Part shown: piece by piece, positions 51,703 through 62,189 of the stretch | Position numbering within the stretch: the first letter of the stretch is position 1 | How the letters are laid out: every line of letters begins with the position of its first letter | Assembly: GCF_024807225.1 (NCBI RefSeq) | Contig: NZ_JANUCO010000001.1 | Span: 434,001 to 498,000 of the forward strand | DNA: 64,000 bases | Reading direction: 5' to 3' | Source: Chryseobacterium ginsenosidimutans | GTDB taxonomy: Bacteria; Bacteroidota; Bacteroidia; Flavobacteriales; Weeksellaceae | Notes under the pieces: generated by a model | Seen by the model: the letters and a program-made list of their open reading frames with translations, nothing else | What the model was told of the DNA's origin: nothing | Databases searched by the model: none | Program-made: the position numbers and the translations under genes

Positions 51703-52914
51703 TTATATTATTTTTACGGTTTTCTTTTTTCTTCTTCCCCACCAAATCATAAAGCCAGTCACTGGTAATGAGGCACATATCAAGCTTACGATGAATGCGA
51801 TGATCTTCGTAGGAAGTCCCAAAATCGATCCTACATGGATATCATAATTGGCTCCGACCGTTTTTTCGCCGAAATTTTTGTCTTTCATGTCGTGAGTATG
51901 AAGCAATTCGCCTGAGTTTTCATCAAAGATCAAACTGCTGCTTTTGTGGTAAGAATAGGATAAATGTTTCACATAAACTTCGAAATTCGGATGTTCGTGA
52001 TCATCCATATGTTCATGTCCTAGATCGATCGAGAAACCGAAAGAATCCGGATATTTAGCTTTAACCGTATTGCTGATTTTATCTAAAGTTCCTTCTGTTC
52101 TTAATTCAATCGGAGCTTTTGTTTTAATGGACGAAAAATCAGGATAAGCTGTTTTCCCGCCTGAAAAGATAAAATAAAATGCTGCCTGAACTAGAAAGAA
52201 CGCATAGAAAAGTCCTGTTAATGAAAAAACTAATGCAAAAATAGAAGCGTAAAAACCTAAGACATTGTGAAGGTCATAATTCTTTCTCTTCCAGTTTTTT
52301 ACATTCTGCCATTTGAAAGAGAAACGTTGCTTTCTTGCTGCTTTATTTTTAGGCCACCAAAGGATAATCCCTGAAATCAGCATAATGACAAAAATAATCA
52401 CCGGAATTCCTACCACATAAGTTCCCCATTCCTGTTTTAAAAGATAACTCCAATGGATCATTTTTACGATTTGGAAGAAGCCGTTTTTTTCATCATACAT
52501 TCTTAAAACTTTTCCGTTGTAAGGGTTGACGTACGCTGCTTTATAGATAGGGAATTCATCAAAATAATTCCAGCCTTTCGGGTTGTGTTCGTACCAGTAA
52601 AAGAGATAAGACATCTTTTTATCAATCGGGATATTCACCCAATGAACGGGATATTTTTCTTTCACCTGTTCCACCACAGCTTTCTCCAAAACGCGGATCG
52701 GAAGAACCTGTTTCTGCTCGATATTCTGCTCGTTGTGATAAATGACGTCTTTTCGGGTAATGTTTTCAATTTCATCCTTAAAAACATACAAAGCTCCTGT
52801 AATGGAGATAATAAAGATCAGAAATCCAATACCCAGACCGAACCACAGATGCAGTTTTCCTGTCCATTTTTTGAATGCGCTTGGTTTTTTCTTGTGATTA
52901 TGTTTTTTCTTCAT
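51703..52914 (-). CDS. PepSY-associated TM helix domain protein (copy 1)
   Basis: This 403-residue membrane protein has KKWTGKLHLWFGLGIGFLIFIISITGALYVFKDEI (first TM and PepSY start), WNYFDEFPIYKAAYVNPYNGKVL, MIHWSYLLKQEWGTYVVGIPVIIFVIM, WKRKNYDLHNVLGFYASIFALVFSLTGLFYAFFL and a final TM hairpin (IIAFIVSLICASLPVTGFMIWW). Such proteins are often ferric-siderophore reductases or linked to them. It lies downstream of the TonB receptor run and pairs with its paralogue at 55404. The His-rich segment HEHMDDHEHPN is unusual. Confidence 0.88.
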   Translation of the reverse strand: MKKKHNHKKKPSAFKKWTGKLHLWFGLGIGFLIFIISITGALYVFKDEIENITRKDVIYHNEQNIEQKQVLPIRVLEKAVVEQVKEKYPVHWVNIPIDKKMSYLFYWYEHNPKGWNYFDEFPIYKAAYVNPYNGKVLRMYDEKNGFFQIVKMIHWSYLLKQEWGTYVVGIPVIIFVIMLISGIILWWPKNKAARKQRFSFKWQNVKNWKRKNYDLHNVLGFYASIFALVFSLTGLFYAFFLVQAAFYFIFSGGKTAYPDFSSIKTKAPIELRTEGTLDKISNTVKAKYPDSFGFSIDLGHEHMDDHEHPNFEVYVKHLSYSYHKSSSLIFDENSGELLHTHDMKDKNFGEKTVGANYDIHVGSILGLPTKIIAFIVSLICASLPVTGFMIWWGRRKKKTVKII

Positions 52915-52931
52915 ATTTTTCTTAAGTTCGA

Positions 52932-52939
52932 CAAAGATA
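52932..52939 (-). promoter_or_regulatory. -7 promoter box (TATCTTTG) of the PepSY copy 1 gene
   Basis: TATCTTTG on the minus strand fits TAnnTTTG and lies 17 bases before the ATG at 52914. Confidence 0.45.
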
Positions 52940-53051
52940 GGTCTTTTGATTTTTATTTAGAATGTTTATAAATTGTCTGGATTTGAGAGTTAAAACTTCC
53001 TTTAAACGCAAGTTGAGACAAAGTTTTTCTTCTAAATTTATTTTACACAGT

Positions 53052-53130
53052 TTGTCTTCCCGTAGGGATCTAGGCTCGAATCTTTCCATACTATTTGCTA
53101 ATACTATGCTTAGATCCCTACGGATGACAA
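53052..53130. repeat. TTGTC...CCGTAGGGATCTA inverted repeat
   Basis: The left arm TTGTCTTCCCGTAGGGATCT and the right arm, the inverse of TTGTCATCCGTAGGGATCTA, form an imperfect hairpin of about 22 bp arms. It belongs to the same family as 48653-48720. It is in the gap 52915-53288, which holds no gene. Confidence 0.55.
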
Positions 53131-53172
53131 TATTGTGTATATTTTACAATGTTTAAATTGATTCCTGTGAAC

Positions 53173-53264
53173 TAGCCTCGATTGCAACGACATCCTTTTT
53201 CTGAAATGGCTTTGAAAAAAAGCGCTGGCGAAAAAGATATAGTGGAAAGCGGGAAAAAGCTTCA
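53173..53264 (+). other. Structured intergenic element (possible RNA motif)
   Basis: The 92-base stretch TAGCCTCGATTGCAACG... to GGAAAGCGGGAAAAAGCTT has nested stems: CTTTTTC (53195-53201) with GAAAAAG (53230-53236), and GCTTT (53209-53213) with AAAGC (53219-53223). I recall this type of sequence as a dispersed intergenic element in many Flavobacteriia. It may be a named RNA motif such as Flavo-1, but I cannot confirm this. Confidence 0.4.
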
Positions 53265-53288
53265 AATAAAAATCTAAACAGGCTTTAA

Positions 53289-55407
53289 TTAAAATTTATA
53301 TTCAACCATAAATGTTCCTCTCATTCCCAAAGAATTGGTAAAATCGGCGTCTCTTGCTCCCCACCAAGCGATTGCAGGTTGATACATTTTGTTGAAAACG
53401 TTTTCAACACCTAGAGAAACCTTCCAGCTTTTGTTAACGTCATAGCTTGATTTAAAGTTGAAAACCGTGTAATCCGGAACTTCTCCTTCACCGTAAACAT
53501 ATAATCCGGTTTTTGCATTGGGATCGAACCTGTCTTGTCCGAAAGCGTGAAGCATATCAAGACCGACAGATAATTTCTGGGTAGGTCTCACCTGAACATA
53601 CGCCAATACTTTTGGAGCAGAAATTCTGCTGTTGTTGATCTTTGTTGAATAATCTCCATCGTCTTTCGGAGAAGTGATTCCTTCCATCCAGCTGTAGCTT
53701 CCTCCGAAGTTGATCCAGTTTGCGGGAGTGAAGTGTAAAAATCCTTCGACACCATAAACCACTTCCGGCGCTCTTTGAATCGTCAACGCTCTGTCCGGAC
53801 TTTGAATGAAAGTTGCTCCCAATTTTGAAGTGCTTACATAAGAAGTGACTTCATAATTCAGCCATTTTGTAATGTTTCCTGTTGCTCCCAATTCGTAATT
53901 ATTAACGATAATGGGTTTTGTTTCAAGATTATTGATCGTATCGGAAGTTGAGGTTCTCAAAATCCTTCCCAATTCATTGATCGAGTAAGCTTGAGAAAAG
54001 CTTCCGAAAATATTGATCATCGGATTGATGTTGTAACGAACTCCAAGATTCGCAACCAAAGCGTTGTATTCTAGATTTCCGCCAGTCACGAAAATACTTT
54101 TTGTAAATGTTCCGTCTGATTTTACAGTAGAAAGGGTGTTGAAATCGCCGACTTTCACCTTCATATTTTCATATCGAAGACCTCCTTTGATGGTTATTTT
54201 CTTTAATAAATCAATTTTAACCAAAGCAAAAGGAGCAATGTTGGTCATGTTCATATCGGGAGTCCAGTAACGACCGTCTTCCAACTTTTGAACAGTTTGA
54301 TCGTTTAAAATATCAACTCCGTAAATAACTTCCGCCTGAGAATTTTTCGCAGTCCAAAGTTGAGTGTCGAAATTGGCTCTTGCTCCGTATTTTTTAGAAA
54401 TTACATTCGACTGACCTCCGTTTAAGAAAGTATCGCTGTATCCGTAAACGGTTCGGAAATCCTGCATGTAAAGATTTACATTCAATGAAGTGCCTTTCCA
54501 GATATTTTTGTTGTCGTAACTTACTTTTACGTTATGGTTTCTTGGAGTTCCTTGTGGCGTGGTTTCCAAATTAAGACCTCTTCCTTCTCCGATTGTTGGA
54601 GTAATGCCGTATTTTCCTGTTTTTAAACCTAAATCCAAATCAGATCTTGAAGCATATCCAATATAAGAAGCTTCAATTCTTTGATTGTCATTGATGTTGT
54701 AGCCTAATTTCAACATTCCGTTGTAGTTATCCATTTTTGCAGGACTGTACGTCGGACTTAAATTTACGCCATCTGCATCTTTCATATAACCCGTTCTTTC
54801 GTAAGCGAATGACGCAACGTAATCGAACTTTTTAGCAAAATTTCCTGAAAGCAACTGGCTTACTCTGAAACCTAACGTTCCGCCATAAGGCTGTCCCGTA
54901 ATGCCAACCTGAGAAATTCCCGAGATCTTTTTATCGGAATTGTTTTTTCTCGTAATATAATTAATGATTCCTCCGTCTGCACCGTTTCCGTAGATGGATG
55001 AAGCGCCTTTAATAACCTCAATTCTTTCAATAACAGAAGGGTCGATAGATCTTAAATCTCTCGCTCCGTTTCGAAGGGGAGTAGACTGTGGAACTCCATC
55101 AATTAAGACCAAAACCTGACGTCCTCTCAACGTTTGCCCGGTGTTGGAAGTCTGCCCAGAAACTTGTTGCCAAACTCGGAACCGTATATTGTAAAATGCT
55201 TGTAATATCAGAATTCACCGTCAATTGTGACTGAATCAGTTTTTGACCGACAATCGTTACAGAACTTGGTATTTCCTTGATGCTTTCTCTTTTTCTTGAC
55301 GCCGTCATGACAACTTCGTCTACATCTTTTACCTGTAAAGAATCTTTTTGCTGTGCAAATGTGGTGATGGTAGCTAATGTGGCTACAGATAGTATTATTT
55401 TCTTCAT
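53289..55407 (-). CDS. TonB-dependent receptor, frameshifted in this sequence
   Basis: The ATG at 55407 starts a signal peptide (IILSVATLATITTFAQQ), then the TonB box/plug (DVDEVVMTASRKRESIKEIPSSVTIVGQK). The frame is broken at GAAAC 55159-55163 (plus strand). Deleting one base gives SLATSSGQTSNTGQTLRGRQVLVLIDGVPQS, which is a normal plug, and about 705 residues. The barrel continues to ...TFMVEYKF. Such receptors import ferric siderophores or haem. It is coupled by ATGA overlap to the PepSY gene upstream (55404-56603). The single base may be a sequence error. Confidence 0.88.
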
Positions 55408-56603
55408 TTTTTAATTCCTTTTTTCTTCTTCCCCAGCCATACCAAAAATCCTGTTACGGGCAATGATGCACAGACTAAACCTGTGATGAACCAGATGATT
55501 TTTCCAACGATACCGAAATACGATCCTGTATGAATATCATAATTCGCATTGGCGTATTTTTCTGCGTTATTGAGCTTCTGATGAGGTTTATTTGAGAGTA
55601 ATTTTCCTGAGTATTTATCAAAAGCAAGCTGATTTCTGATGGCAAATTTTCCGTCTTCACCATAGACCGAAACCGGAATGTTTTTAAGATCTTTTCCTTT
55701 TTTATTTTTTCCGTTTAGCGGAATTCTGAAACTTGATGAGGTTGAATATAATTTTCTTGTTTCCTGAGCGGTAAGATCCAGAATCGCATTGTTTTTTGCT
55801 AATAATGAATCCGGAGATTTAATTTCTTTTTCTTTTGGAAGCTCAAGAGAACCCGATAATGTGAAATTGAAAGCATTTTTTACCCACGGATAAGCAAAAT
55901 AAAGTCCTGATAAGCTTAAGATTATAGCAACAAATGAAGCATAGAATCCTAAAATATTGTGGAGATCATAGTTTTTGCGTTTCCATGTTTTTACGTTTTT
56001 CCAGTCGAATGAAAAACGTCCTTTTCTCATTTTTTTGTTTTTCGGCCACCAAAGAATAATTCCTGTAATCAGCATAATGATAAATAAAACCCCCGGAATT
56101 CCCACCACATATTTTCCCCAATCGGAATTCAATAATAAACTCCAGTGAATGGCTTTTAAAATAGGGAAGAGGTCATACTTCTCATTGTAAATTCCAAGAA
56201 TCTGACCTGTGTATTGATTAACGTAAATAAGTTTATTGACTTTAACCTCATCGAAATAATTCCACGCTTTTTTATCTTTTTCGTAATAGATAAATTCGTA
56301 AGATTTGTTTTTATCTAAAGAAATCTCAACCGCAGTGATCGGATATTTTTCATTGACTTCCAACGAAACTTTTTCCTTCAAAACTTCAATAGAAAGCGGC
56401 TGTTGCGAAATCGTTTCAGCTTTTACATAAACGACATCTTTTCGTAAAACACCCTGAATCTCATCCTTGAAAATATACATCGTTCCCGTTAAAGCAACAA
56501 TAAAGACAATAATCCCAACAGATAAACCAAACCACAAATGCAGTTTGGCAGACCATTTCTTGGTGAAAGAAGGTTTCTTTTTATGGTGATGCTTCTTTTT
56601 CAT
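55404..56603 (-). CDS. PepSY-associated TM helix domain protein (copy 2)
   Basis: This 399-residue paralogue of the protein at 51703 starts KKHHHKKKPSFTKKWSAKLHLWFGLSVGIIVFIVALTG and has the same four TM segments and PepSY domains, with WNYFDEVKVNKLIYVNQYTGQIL and HWSLLLNSDWGKYVVGIPGVLFIIMLI. The His/Lys-rich N-terminus is shared. It sits between two TonB receptors. Its TGA overlaps the ATG of the receptor at 55407 (ATGA), so the two are translationally coupled. Role in siderophore iron release or reduction is inferred. Confidence 0.88.
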   Translation of the reverse strand: MKKKHHHKKKPSFTKKWSAKLHLWFGLSVGIIVFIVALTGTMYIFKDEIQGVLRKDVVYVKAETISQQPLSIEVLKEKVSLEVNEKYPITAVEISLDKNKSYEFIYYEKDKKAWNYFDEVKVNKLIYVNQYTGQILGIYNEKYDLFPILKAIHWSLLLNSDWGKYVVGIPGVLFIIMLITGIILWWPKNKKMRKGRFSFDWKNVKTWKRKNYDLHNILGFYASFVAIILSLSGLYFAYPWVKNAFNFTLSGSLELPKEKEIKSPDSLLAKNNAILDLTAQETRKLYSTSSSFRIPLNGKNKKGKDLKNIPVSVYGEDGKFAIRNQLAFDKYSGKLLSNKPHQKLNNAEKYANANYDIHTGSYFGIVGKIIWFITGLVCASLPVTGFLVWLGKKKKGIKK

Positions 56604-56645
56604 AGTAAAAAGCTAACCTTTTTGAGGGGTTAGCTTTTGTTTTAT

Positions 56646-58838
56646 TTAGAATTTGTACGCTATTGATAATCTGAAATTTCTAGGAGCTTCTGCTTGGTAA
56701 TAGTAGTAATTTCCATAAGGAGAACCTGAATAAAGATATCTGTTGAATACATTAAATACGTTAAGACCAACTCTGAATTTTGTGTTTTCCCAAGACGCAC
56801 CTGCATCGAATTTCACATAATCATTCATTTGTAGAGTATTTGTTCCACCCCAATCCCAGCTACTTCTATCGCCAAGATAAGTTCCTCCGAATGATAATCC
56901 AAAACCTTCTAAAGCTCCTTCAGTAAATGTATAATTTAACCATGCGTTTGCCGTATGTTTTGCATATCCGGGAACTCTCGTTCCTACAGGATTATTAGCA
57001 GGATCGTTAGATTCTGTAATTTTGTTTTCTGTAAATGCATAATTGAAAATAGCATTGAATCCTTTAGTGATTTCTCCTTTTAAATCGAATTCAACTCCTT
57101 GTACTCTCGTTTTCCCTAGTAAAATTGAGTATTGCTCTGATGGGCTGTTTGTAGGATCTCCTACTGTAGCATTGTTTTTTATGATATTATATGCAGAAAT
57201 TGTTGTGTTCCATTTTCCTCCAAACCAATCTTTTTTTACCCCAACTTCTATATTATTTCCAGTAATTGGTTTTACGGTGCTGCCATCTCTGAAAATCGCA
57301 GCCTGTGGAACAAACGCCTGATCATATAAACCATAAACAGATGTATTATCATCAATAGAATAGCTGATACCAACACGTGGAGTTATTTTATCTGCTTCAG
57401 ATTTAGTTCCATAGTTATTTTCTGTTACGTTTGTGTAGCGTGCAGCAAGAGTAAGTCTTAATTTATCATTTAAGAATCCTAGTTCATCTTGTAAATACAA
57501 ACCTGTATAATTTTGTACAATTGTACTTCCTGCTCCTGCTCTTACAGATAAAGGTTTGCTTGTTCCGTCAAATGCCACAAATGTATTATTTGGACCGTAG
57601 TAACCTCCTGTACCATTGGCGTTGTAGTTATTAGTATTTAAATTATACCAATAATTGTGATCGGCTGCTAATGAATAATCATCAGTTGCATTATATTTAT
57701 CAAGGTTGTAGCCTTGAGACCAATCTGCCATATATTTTTTGCTTCCAAGATCAAGTCCTGCTAAAATTTTATGACTTACAACTCCTGTTTTTGCATAACC
57801 GTTTAAGAAAACCTGTCCAAATTTCATCGTGTTATCGGCTTCCCAATAGTTTAAGCGACGAATCATATAATTTCCTTCAAACATACTTGGCCAAAGATCG
57901 CTTCCTAATGTATACTCATTTACATACGTTAACTGAGAAGTTAATTTCCAGTTTTCGTTAAATTTATGCTGCAAATTAATATTTACAGTATTGTTATCAA
58001 CTCTAGTTGGGTCAATTCCAGGATCTGTTTGTGTATAACTTTGAGGTCTTGTAGCATATCCGTCAAAGCTGAAAACATAGGCAGAACCTACTTCAGACAT
58101 TTTTGCTTTTTGGTAGATATATTCTGCTGTTAAAGTAGTTTTATCTGAAAGATTTACTTTTAATGAAGGATTGATGATATATCTATCATTAAATTCATAG
58201 TCTCTGAAACTATTTTTGTTCTGAGCCATTAAATTTAATCTGAAAGCGACCTTATCAGTAATTTTTGTATCAATATCAGCTTCTCCTCTGTACATATTGT
58301 AGCTTCCAAGAGTTACTCTTGCAGAACCATTTAAAGACTGTCCTGTCGGTTTTTTAGTTACAATATTGTAAATACCGCTTGGCTCACCATTAGACATTAG
58401 AAATCCTGAAGGCCCTTTGATAAATTCGATATGATCGACGAAAGACATATCTTCACTTAATGGACCCCAGTTTGAAGTAACATTTACTCCATTCATGAAA
58501 GCCGCAGCTCTAGAACCTCTCATGTTTACTCTTGTATACATGTCTCCCCAGTGCTCTAATCTTTGTGCTCCGGCAACATTTCTAAGAACACCATCGCTCA
58601 AAGTAGTTACCTGCTGATCTTCTAACGCTCTGTTTGTAATGATTGAAATGTTTTGAGGAATCTTAATCAACTCTTCGTCTAAACGCATAGAAGATGATCC
58701 TTCCTTTTCTACATATTTTTTGTAATATTTTCCATTTACAACAACTTCTTCAATATCATTCGATTTGATAGAATCTTTTTCTTGTGCAAACGTTAGCATA
58801 GAGCCCAATAATGAAGCACAGATCAGTACATTTTTCAT
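56646..58838 (-). CDS. TonB-dependent siderophore receptor
   Basis: This 730-residue receptor has a signal peptide (MKNVLICASLLGSMLTFAQ), a plug with DIEEVVVNGKYYKKYVEKEGSSSMRLDEELIKIPQNISIIT (TonB box) and DHIEFIKGPSGFLMSNGEPSGIYNIVTKKP (the siderophore receptor signature), and a full barrel ending in Phe (RLSIAYKF). It matches the FhuA/FpvA/FoxA type. It lacks a CarboxypepD_reg extension. It is the first gene of the run and has a promoter with a possible Fur-like dyad upstream. The cognate siderophore is unknown. Confidence 0.92.
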   Translation of the reverse strand: MKNVLICASLLGSMLTFAQEKDSIKSNDIEEVVVNGKYYKKYVEKEGSSSMRLDEELIKIPQNISIITNRALEDQQVTTLSDGVLRNVAGAQRLEHWGDMYTRVNMRGSRAAAFMNGVNVTSNWGPLSEDMSFVDHIEFIKGPSGFLMSNGEPSGIYNIVTKKPTGQSLNGSARVTLGSYNMYRGEADIDTKITDKVAFRLNLMAQNKNSFRDYEFNDRYIINPSLKVNLSDKTTLTAEYIYQKAKMSEVGSAYVFSFDGYATRPQSYTQTDPGIDPTRVDNNTVNINLQHKFNENWKLTSQLTYVNEYTLGSDLWPSMFEGNYMIRRLNYWEADNTMKFGQVFLNGYAKTGVVSHKILAGLDLGSKKYMADWSQGYNLDKYNATDDYSLAADHNYWYNLNTNNYNANGTGGYYGPNNTFVAFDGTSKPLSVRAGAGSTIVQNYTGLYLQDELGFLNDKLRLTLAARYTNVTENNYGTKSEADKITPRVGISYSIDDNTSVYGLYDQAFVPQAAIFRDGSTVKPITGNNIEVGVKKDWFGGKWNTTISAYNIIKNNATVGDPTNSPSEQYSILLGKTRVQGVEFDLKGEITKGFNAIFNYAFTENKITESNDPANNPVGTRVPGYAKHTANAWLNYTFTEGALEGFGLSFGGTYLGDRSSWDWGGTNTLQMNDYVKFDAGASWENTKFRVGLNVFNVFNRYLYSGSPYGNYYYYQAEAPRNFRLSIAYKF

Positions 58839-58855
58839 GAAAGTCTAATTTTGTG

Positions 58856-58888
58856 CAAATATATTGTTTTTAATTATTCTAAATAAAT
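58856..58888 (-). promoter_or_regulatory. Promoter and possible Fur-like dyad of the siderophore receptor gene
   Basis: TATATTTG (58856-58863, minus strand) is a -7 box 18 bases before the ATG. Just upstream, TTATT-CTA-AATAA (58874-58886) is a 13-bp dyad. Its place and AT-rich form would suit an iron regulator, but it is weak. Confidence 0.4.
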
Positions 58889-58930
58889 TACAGGATTGAT
58901 ATTTATCATATAATTGTTATACAATAAATA

Positions 58931-58966
58931 GCAAAAACCCGCAACAATGTGTATTGATGCGGGTTT
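58931..58966 (-). terminator. Terminator after secA
   Basis: The arms TGCGGGTTT and AAACCCGCA have a 14-base loop and five T on the minus strand. It lies 24 bases after the secA stop at 58990. Confidence 0.85.
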
Positions 58967-58989
58967 CATATTATGAATTAATTATTTTC

Positions 58990-61900
58990 TTATGCAGGAA
59001 TTTCTCCTTTGTACAAGAATGAAATAATTTCTTTGTTTAATTTGTCTATCATTTCACTGAATAAGTGGAAAGATTCTTGTTTGTAAATTACCAAAGGATC
59101 TTTTTGCTCGTAAACAGCTCCTTGTGAAGATCTTCTTAAATCATCCATTTCACGAAGGTGAAGTTTCCAGTTTTCATCGATAATTGAAAGAGTGATGTTC
59201 TTTTCAAAATCGTTGATTAAGCTTTCACATTGTGTATCATAAGCTTCTTTAAGATCTGCCACAATCGTCATTGTTTTGTGACCGTCTGTGAAAGGAACCT
59301 GGATCATTTTAAACATCGAACCTTGATTTTGGTATACATTCTCAATAATCGGGAATGATTTTTCTTTCAATAAGTTCAACTTCATCTGATAATCTTCCTG
59401 AGCAGCTTTGAATAAGATATTCGTCAAGTCCGGAACTTGTTTGTTACCAAAATCGCTTTCAGAAATAGGAGAACCCATTGTGAAATGTTTGATAATTTCA
59501 AATTCGAAATCTTTATAGCTTCCGTTTGCTTTTCCTTTCGCCACGATAGAATTAGCAACATCGAAAATCATATTCGTGATATCATATTTCAAGTGATCTC
59601 CGAATAGAGCGTTCTTTCTTCTCTTGTAGATTACGTCACGTTGTTTGTTCATTACGTCATCATATTCAAGAAGTCTTTTTCTTGTTCCGAAGTTGTTTTC
59701 TTCTACTTTTTTCTGTGCTCTTTCAATAGACTTAGAAATCATAGAATGCTGAATAACTTCACCATCTTTATGACCCATTCTGTCCATCATTTTAGCGATT
59801 CTTTCAGAACCGAATAGTCGCATCAAGTTGTCTTCCAATGAAACATAGAACTGAGAAACTTCCCGGATCTCCCTGACGTCCCGCTCTACCTCTCAACTGT
59901 CTGTCAACACGTCTGGAATCGTGTCTTTCTGTACCGATAATGGCTAAACCTCCTGCTTCTTTTACTTCTTTAGCCAATTTAATATCCGTACCACGACCTG
60001 CCATGTTGGTTGCAATGGTTACAGCTCCCGGTTGTCCTGCTCCGGCAACGATTTCTGCTTCCTTCTTGTGAAGTTTAGCATTCAATACTTGGTGCTGGAT
60101 TTTTCTTAATTGTAATGCCTTTGATAGCAATTGAGAAATCTCAACAGAAGTCGTACCTACAAGTACAGGTCTTCTTGCTGCTGTTAATTTTTCAATTTCT
60201 TCAATTACGGCGTTATATTTTTCTCTGTTAGTTTTGAAAACTAAATCTTGTCTATCGTCTCTTAAAATAACACGGTTGGTAGGAATTACCACAACGTCTA
60301 GTTTATAAATTTCCCAAAGTTCACCTGCTTCAGTTTCGGCAGTACCTGTCATCCCCGCAAGTTTGTTGTACATACGGAAATAGTTCTGAAGCGTTACCGT
60401 TGCAAAAGTCTGCGTTGCCGCTTCAATTTTTACATTTTCTTTAGCTTCGATCGCTTGGTGAAGACCATCAGAGTAACGTCTTCCTTCCATGATACGACCG
60501 GTTTGCTCGTCAACGATTTTTACTTCACCATCAATTACCACATATTCATCATCTTTTTCGAATAATGTATACGCTTTCAATAATTGACTCATGGTGTGAA
60601 CACGCTCAGATTTTTCAGCAAAATCAGAGAATAATTTTTCTTTAGCTTCGAATTCTTCTTCTTTCGTTAAATTTTTAGCTTCAACTTCAGCGATTTCTGT
60701 TCCGATATCCGGAAGAACGAAGAAATTGTTGTCTTCGTTTCCTTGAGACATATATTCAACACCTTTGTCCGTCAAATCAACCTGATTGTTCTTTTCTTCG
60801 ATGACGAAATAAAGATCTTTATCTACGATCGGCATGTCACGGTTGTTATCCTGCATGTATTGACCTTCAACTTTTTGAAGCAATGCACGATTTCCGCTTT
60901 CCGATAAGAATTTAATTAATTGTCTGTTTTTAGGAAGACCTCTGTAAGCCTGAAGCAATTTAAATCCTCCTTCTTTTGTATTCCCTGCAGCGATTAATTT
61001 TTTAGCTTCATTAAAGATTACAGAAACAGTTTTCTTTTGAACTTCAACGATTCTGTCGATAGAAGGTTTAAGAACATCAAATTCCTGTCTGTCTCCCTGT
61101 GGAACAGGACCGGAAATAATCAAAGGTGTTCTTGCGTCATCTACCAATACAGAGTCAACCTCATCCACGATAGCAAAGTTTAGTTCTCTTTGTACCAGTT
61201 CTGAAGGTGAAGTTACCATGTTATCTCTCAAATAATCGAAACCGAATTCGTTATTTGTTCCGTAAGTAATGTCTGAATTGTATGCTTTTCTTCTTCCGTC
61301 TGAGTTGGGTTGGTGATTATCGATACAATCGATGCTCATTCCGTGGAATTGGTACAATGGTCCCATCCACGCCGAGTCTCTTTTGGCAAGGTAGTCATTC
61401 ACCGTTACGACGTGAACTCCTCTTTCTGGAAGTGCATTTAAGAAAATAGGAAGCGTACCTACCAACGTTTTACCTTCACCGGTTGCCATTTCGGCAATTT
61501 TACCACTGTGAAGAATAACCCCTCCGATAAACTGGACGTCGTAATGTACCATATCCCAGTTTACAGGTGTTCCGGCAGCATCCCATGAGTTTTTCCAAAC
61601 AGCTTGATCTCCCTGAATTTCTACGAAATCTTTACCGGCAGCAGCCAATTGTCTGTCCCAGTCTGATGCTGTAATACGGATTTCTCCGTTCTCAGCCCAT
61701 CTTCTTGCTGTTTCTTTTACCACTGCAAAAGCTTCAGGAAGAATTTGTAGAAGAACTTTTTCTTCAATTTCGTATGATTCTTTTTTTAGAGTCTCAATCT
61801 TTGAAAAAAGAGCTTCTTTTTCGTCAACATTTGTCGAATTCTTTATCTGCTCTTGTGTCTGTTCTATTTGCGCTGTGATCTTACTGGTCGCAGATTTAAT

Positions 61901-62065
61901 ATTTTCTTTAAACTCAGCAGTTTTCTCTCTTAAACCATCATCAGACAATTGCTGAATAGACGGTTCAACAGCTTTGATTTTTGTTACAACTTTTTTTACT
62001 TCTTTTAGGTCCTGCGCTTTTTTGTCTCCCAAAAACCCTTTTAGAACTTTGTTTAAAAAACTCAT
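58990..62065 (-). CDS. secA: Preprotein translocase ATPase SecA, frameshifted in this sequence
   Basis: SecA drives protein export through SecYEG. N-terminal part: FLNKVLKGFLGDKKAQDL, MATGEGKTLVGTLP (Walker A, about residue 190), VNDYLAKRDSAWM, VDEVDSVLVDDARTPLIISG (Walker B) and TNMAGRGTDIKL. C-terminal part: helical scaffold up to FLYKGEIPA. The frame is broken at GAAAC 59855-59859 (plus strand). Removing one base gives the universal GDPGSSQFYVSLEDNLMRLFGSER. The corrected length is about 1024 residues. The C-terminal Cys zinc motif is absent. The gene is essential, so the break is likely a sequence error. Confidence 0.95.
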
Positions 62066-62189
62066 AAATTTTTTGCTTTATGCCTAAAGTGATACTTTAA
62101 GCGTTTTTAATAACACTTATCGTGTAAAAATTGATATTTAAAAAAGGGCAAAAAAGCTCTAAGCAAGGCCTAAAGCTTAATGCATTTAA

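Noticed and set aside
52962..53156. 64-residue plus-strand ORF
   Set aside because: It runs across the inverted repeat at 53052-53130; its coding content is explained by the repeat.
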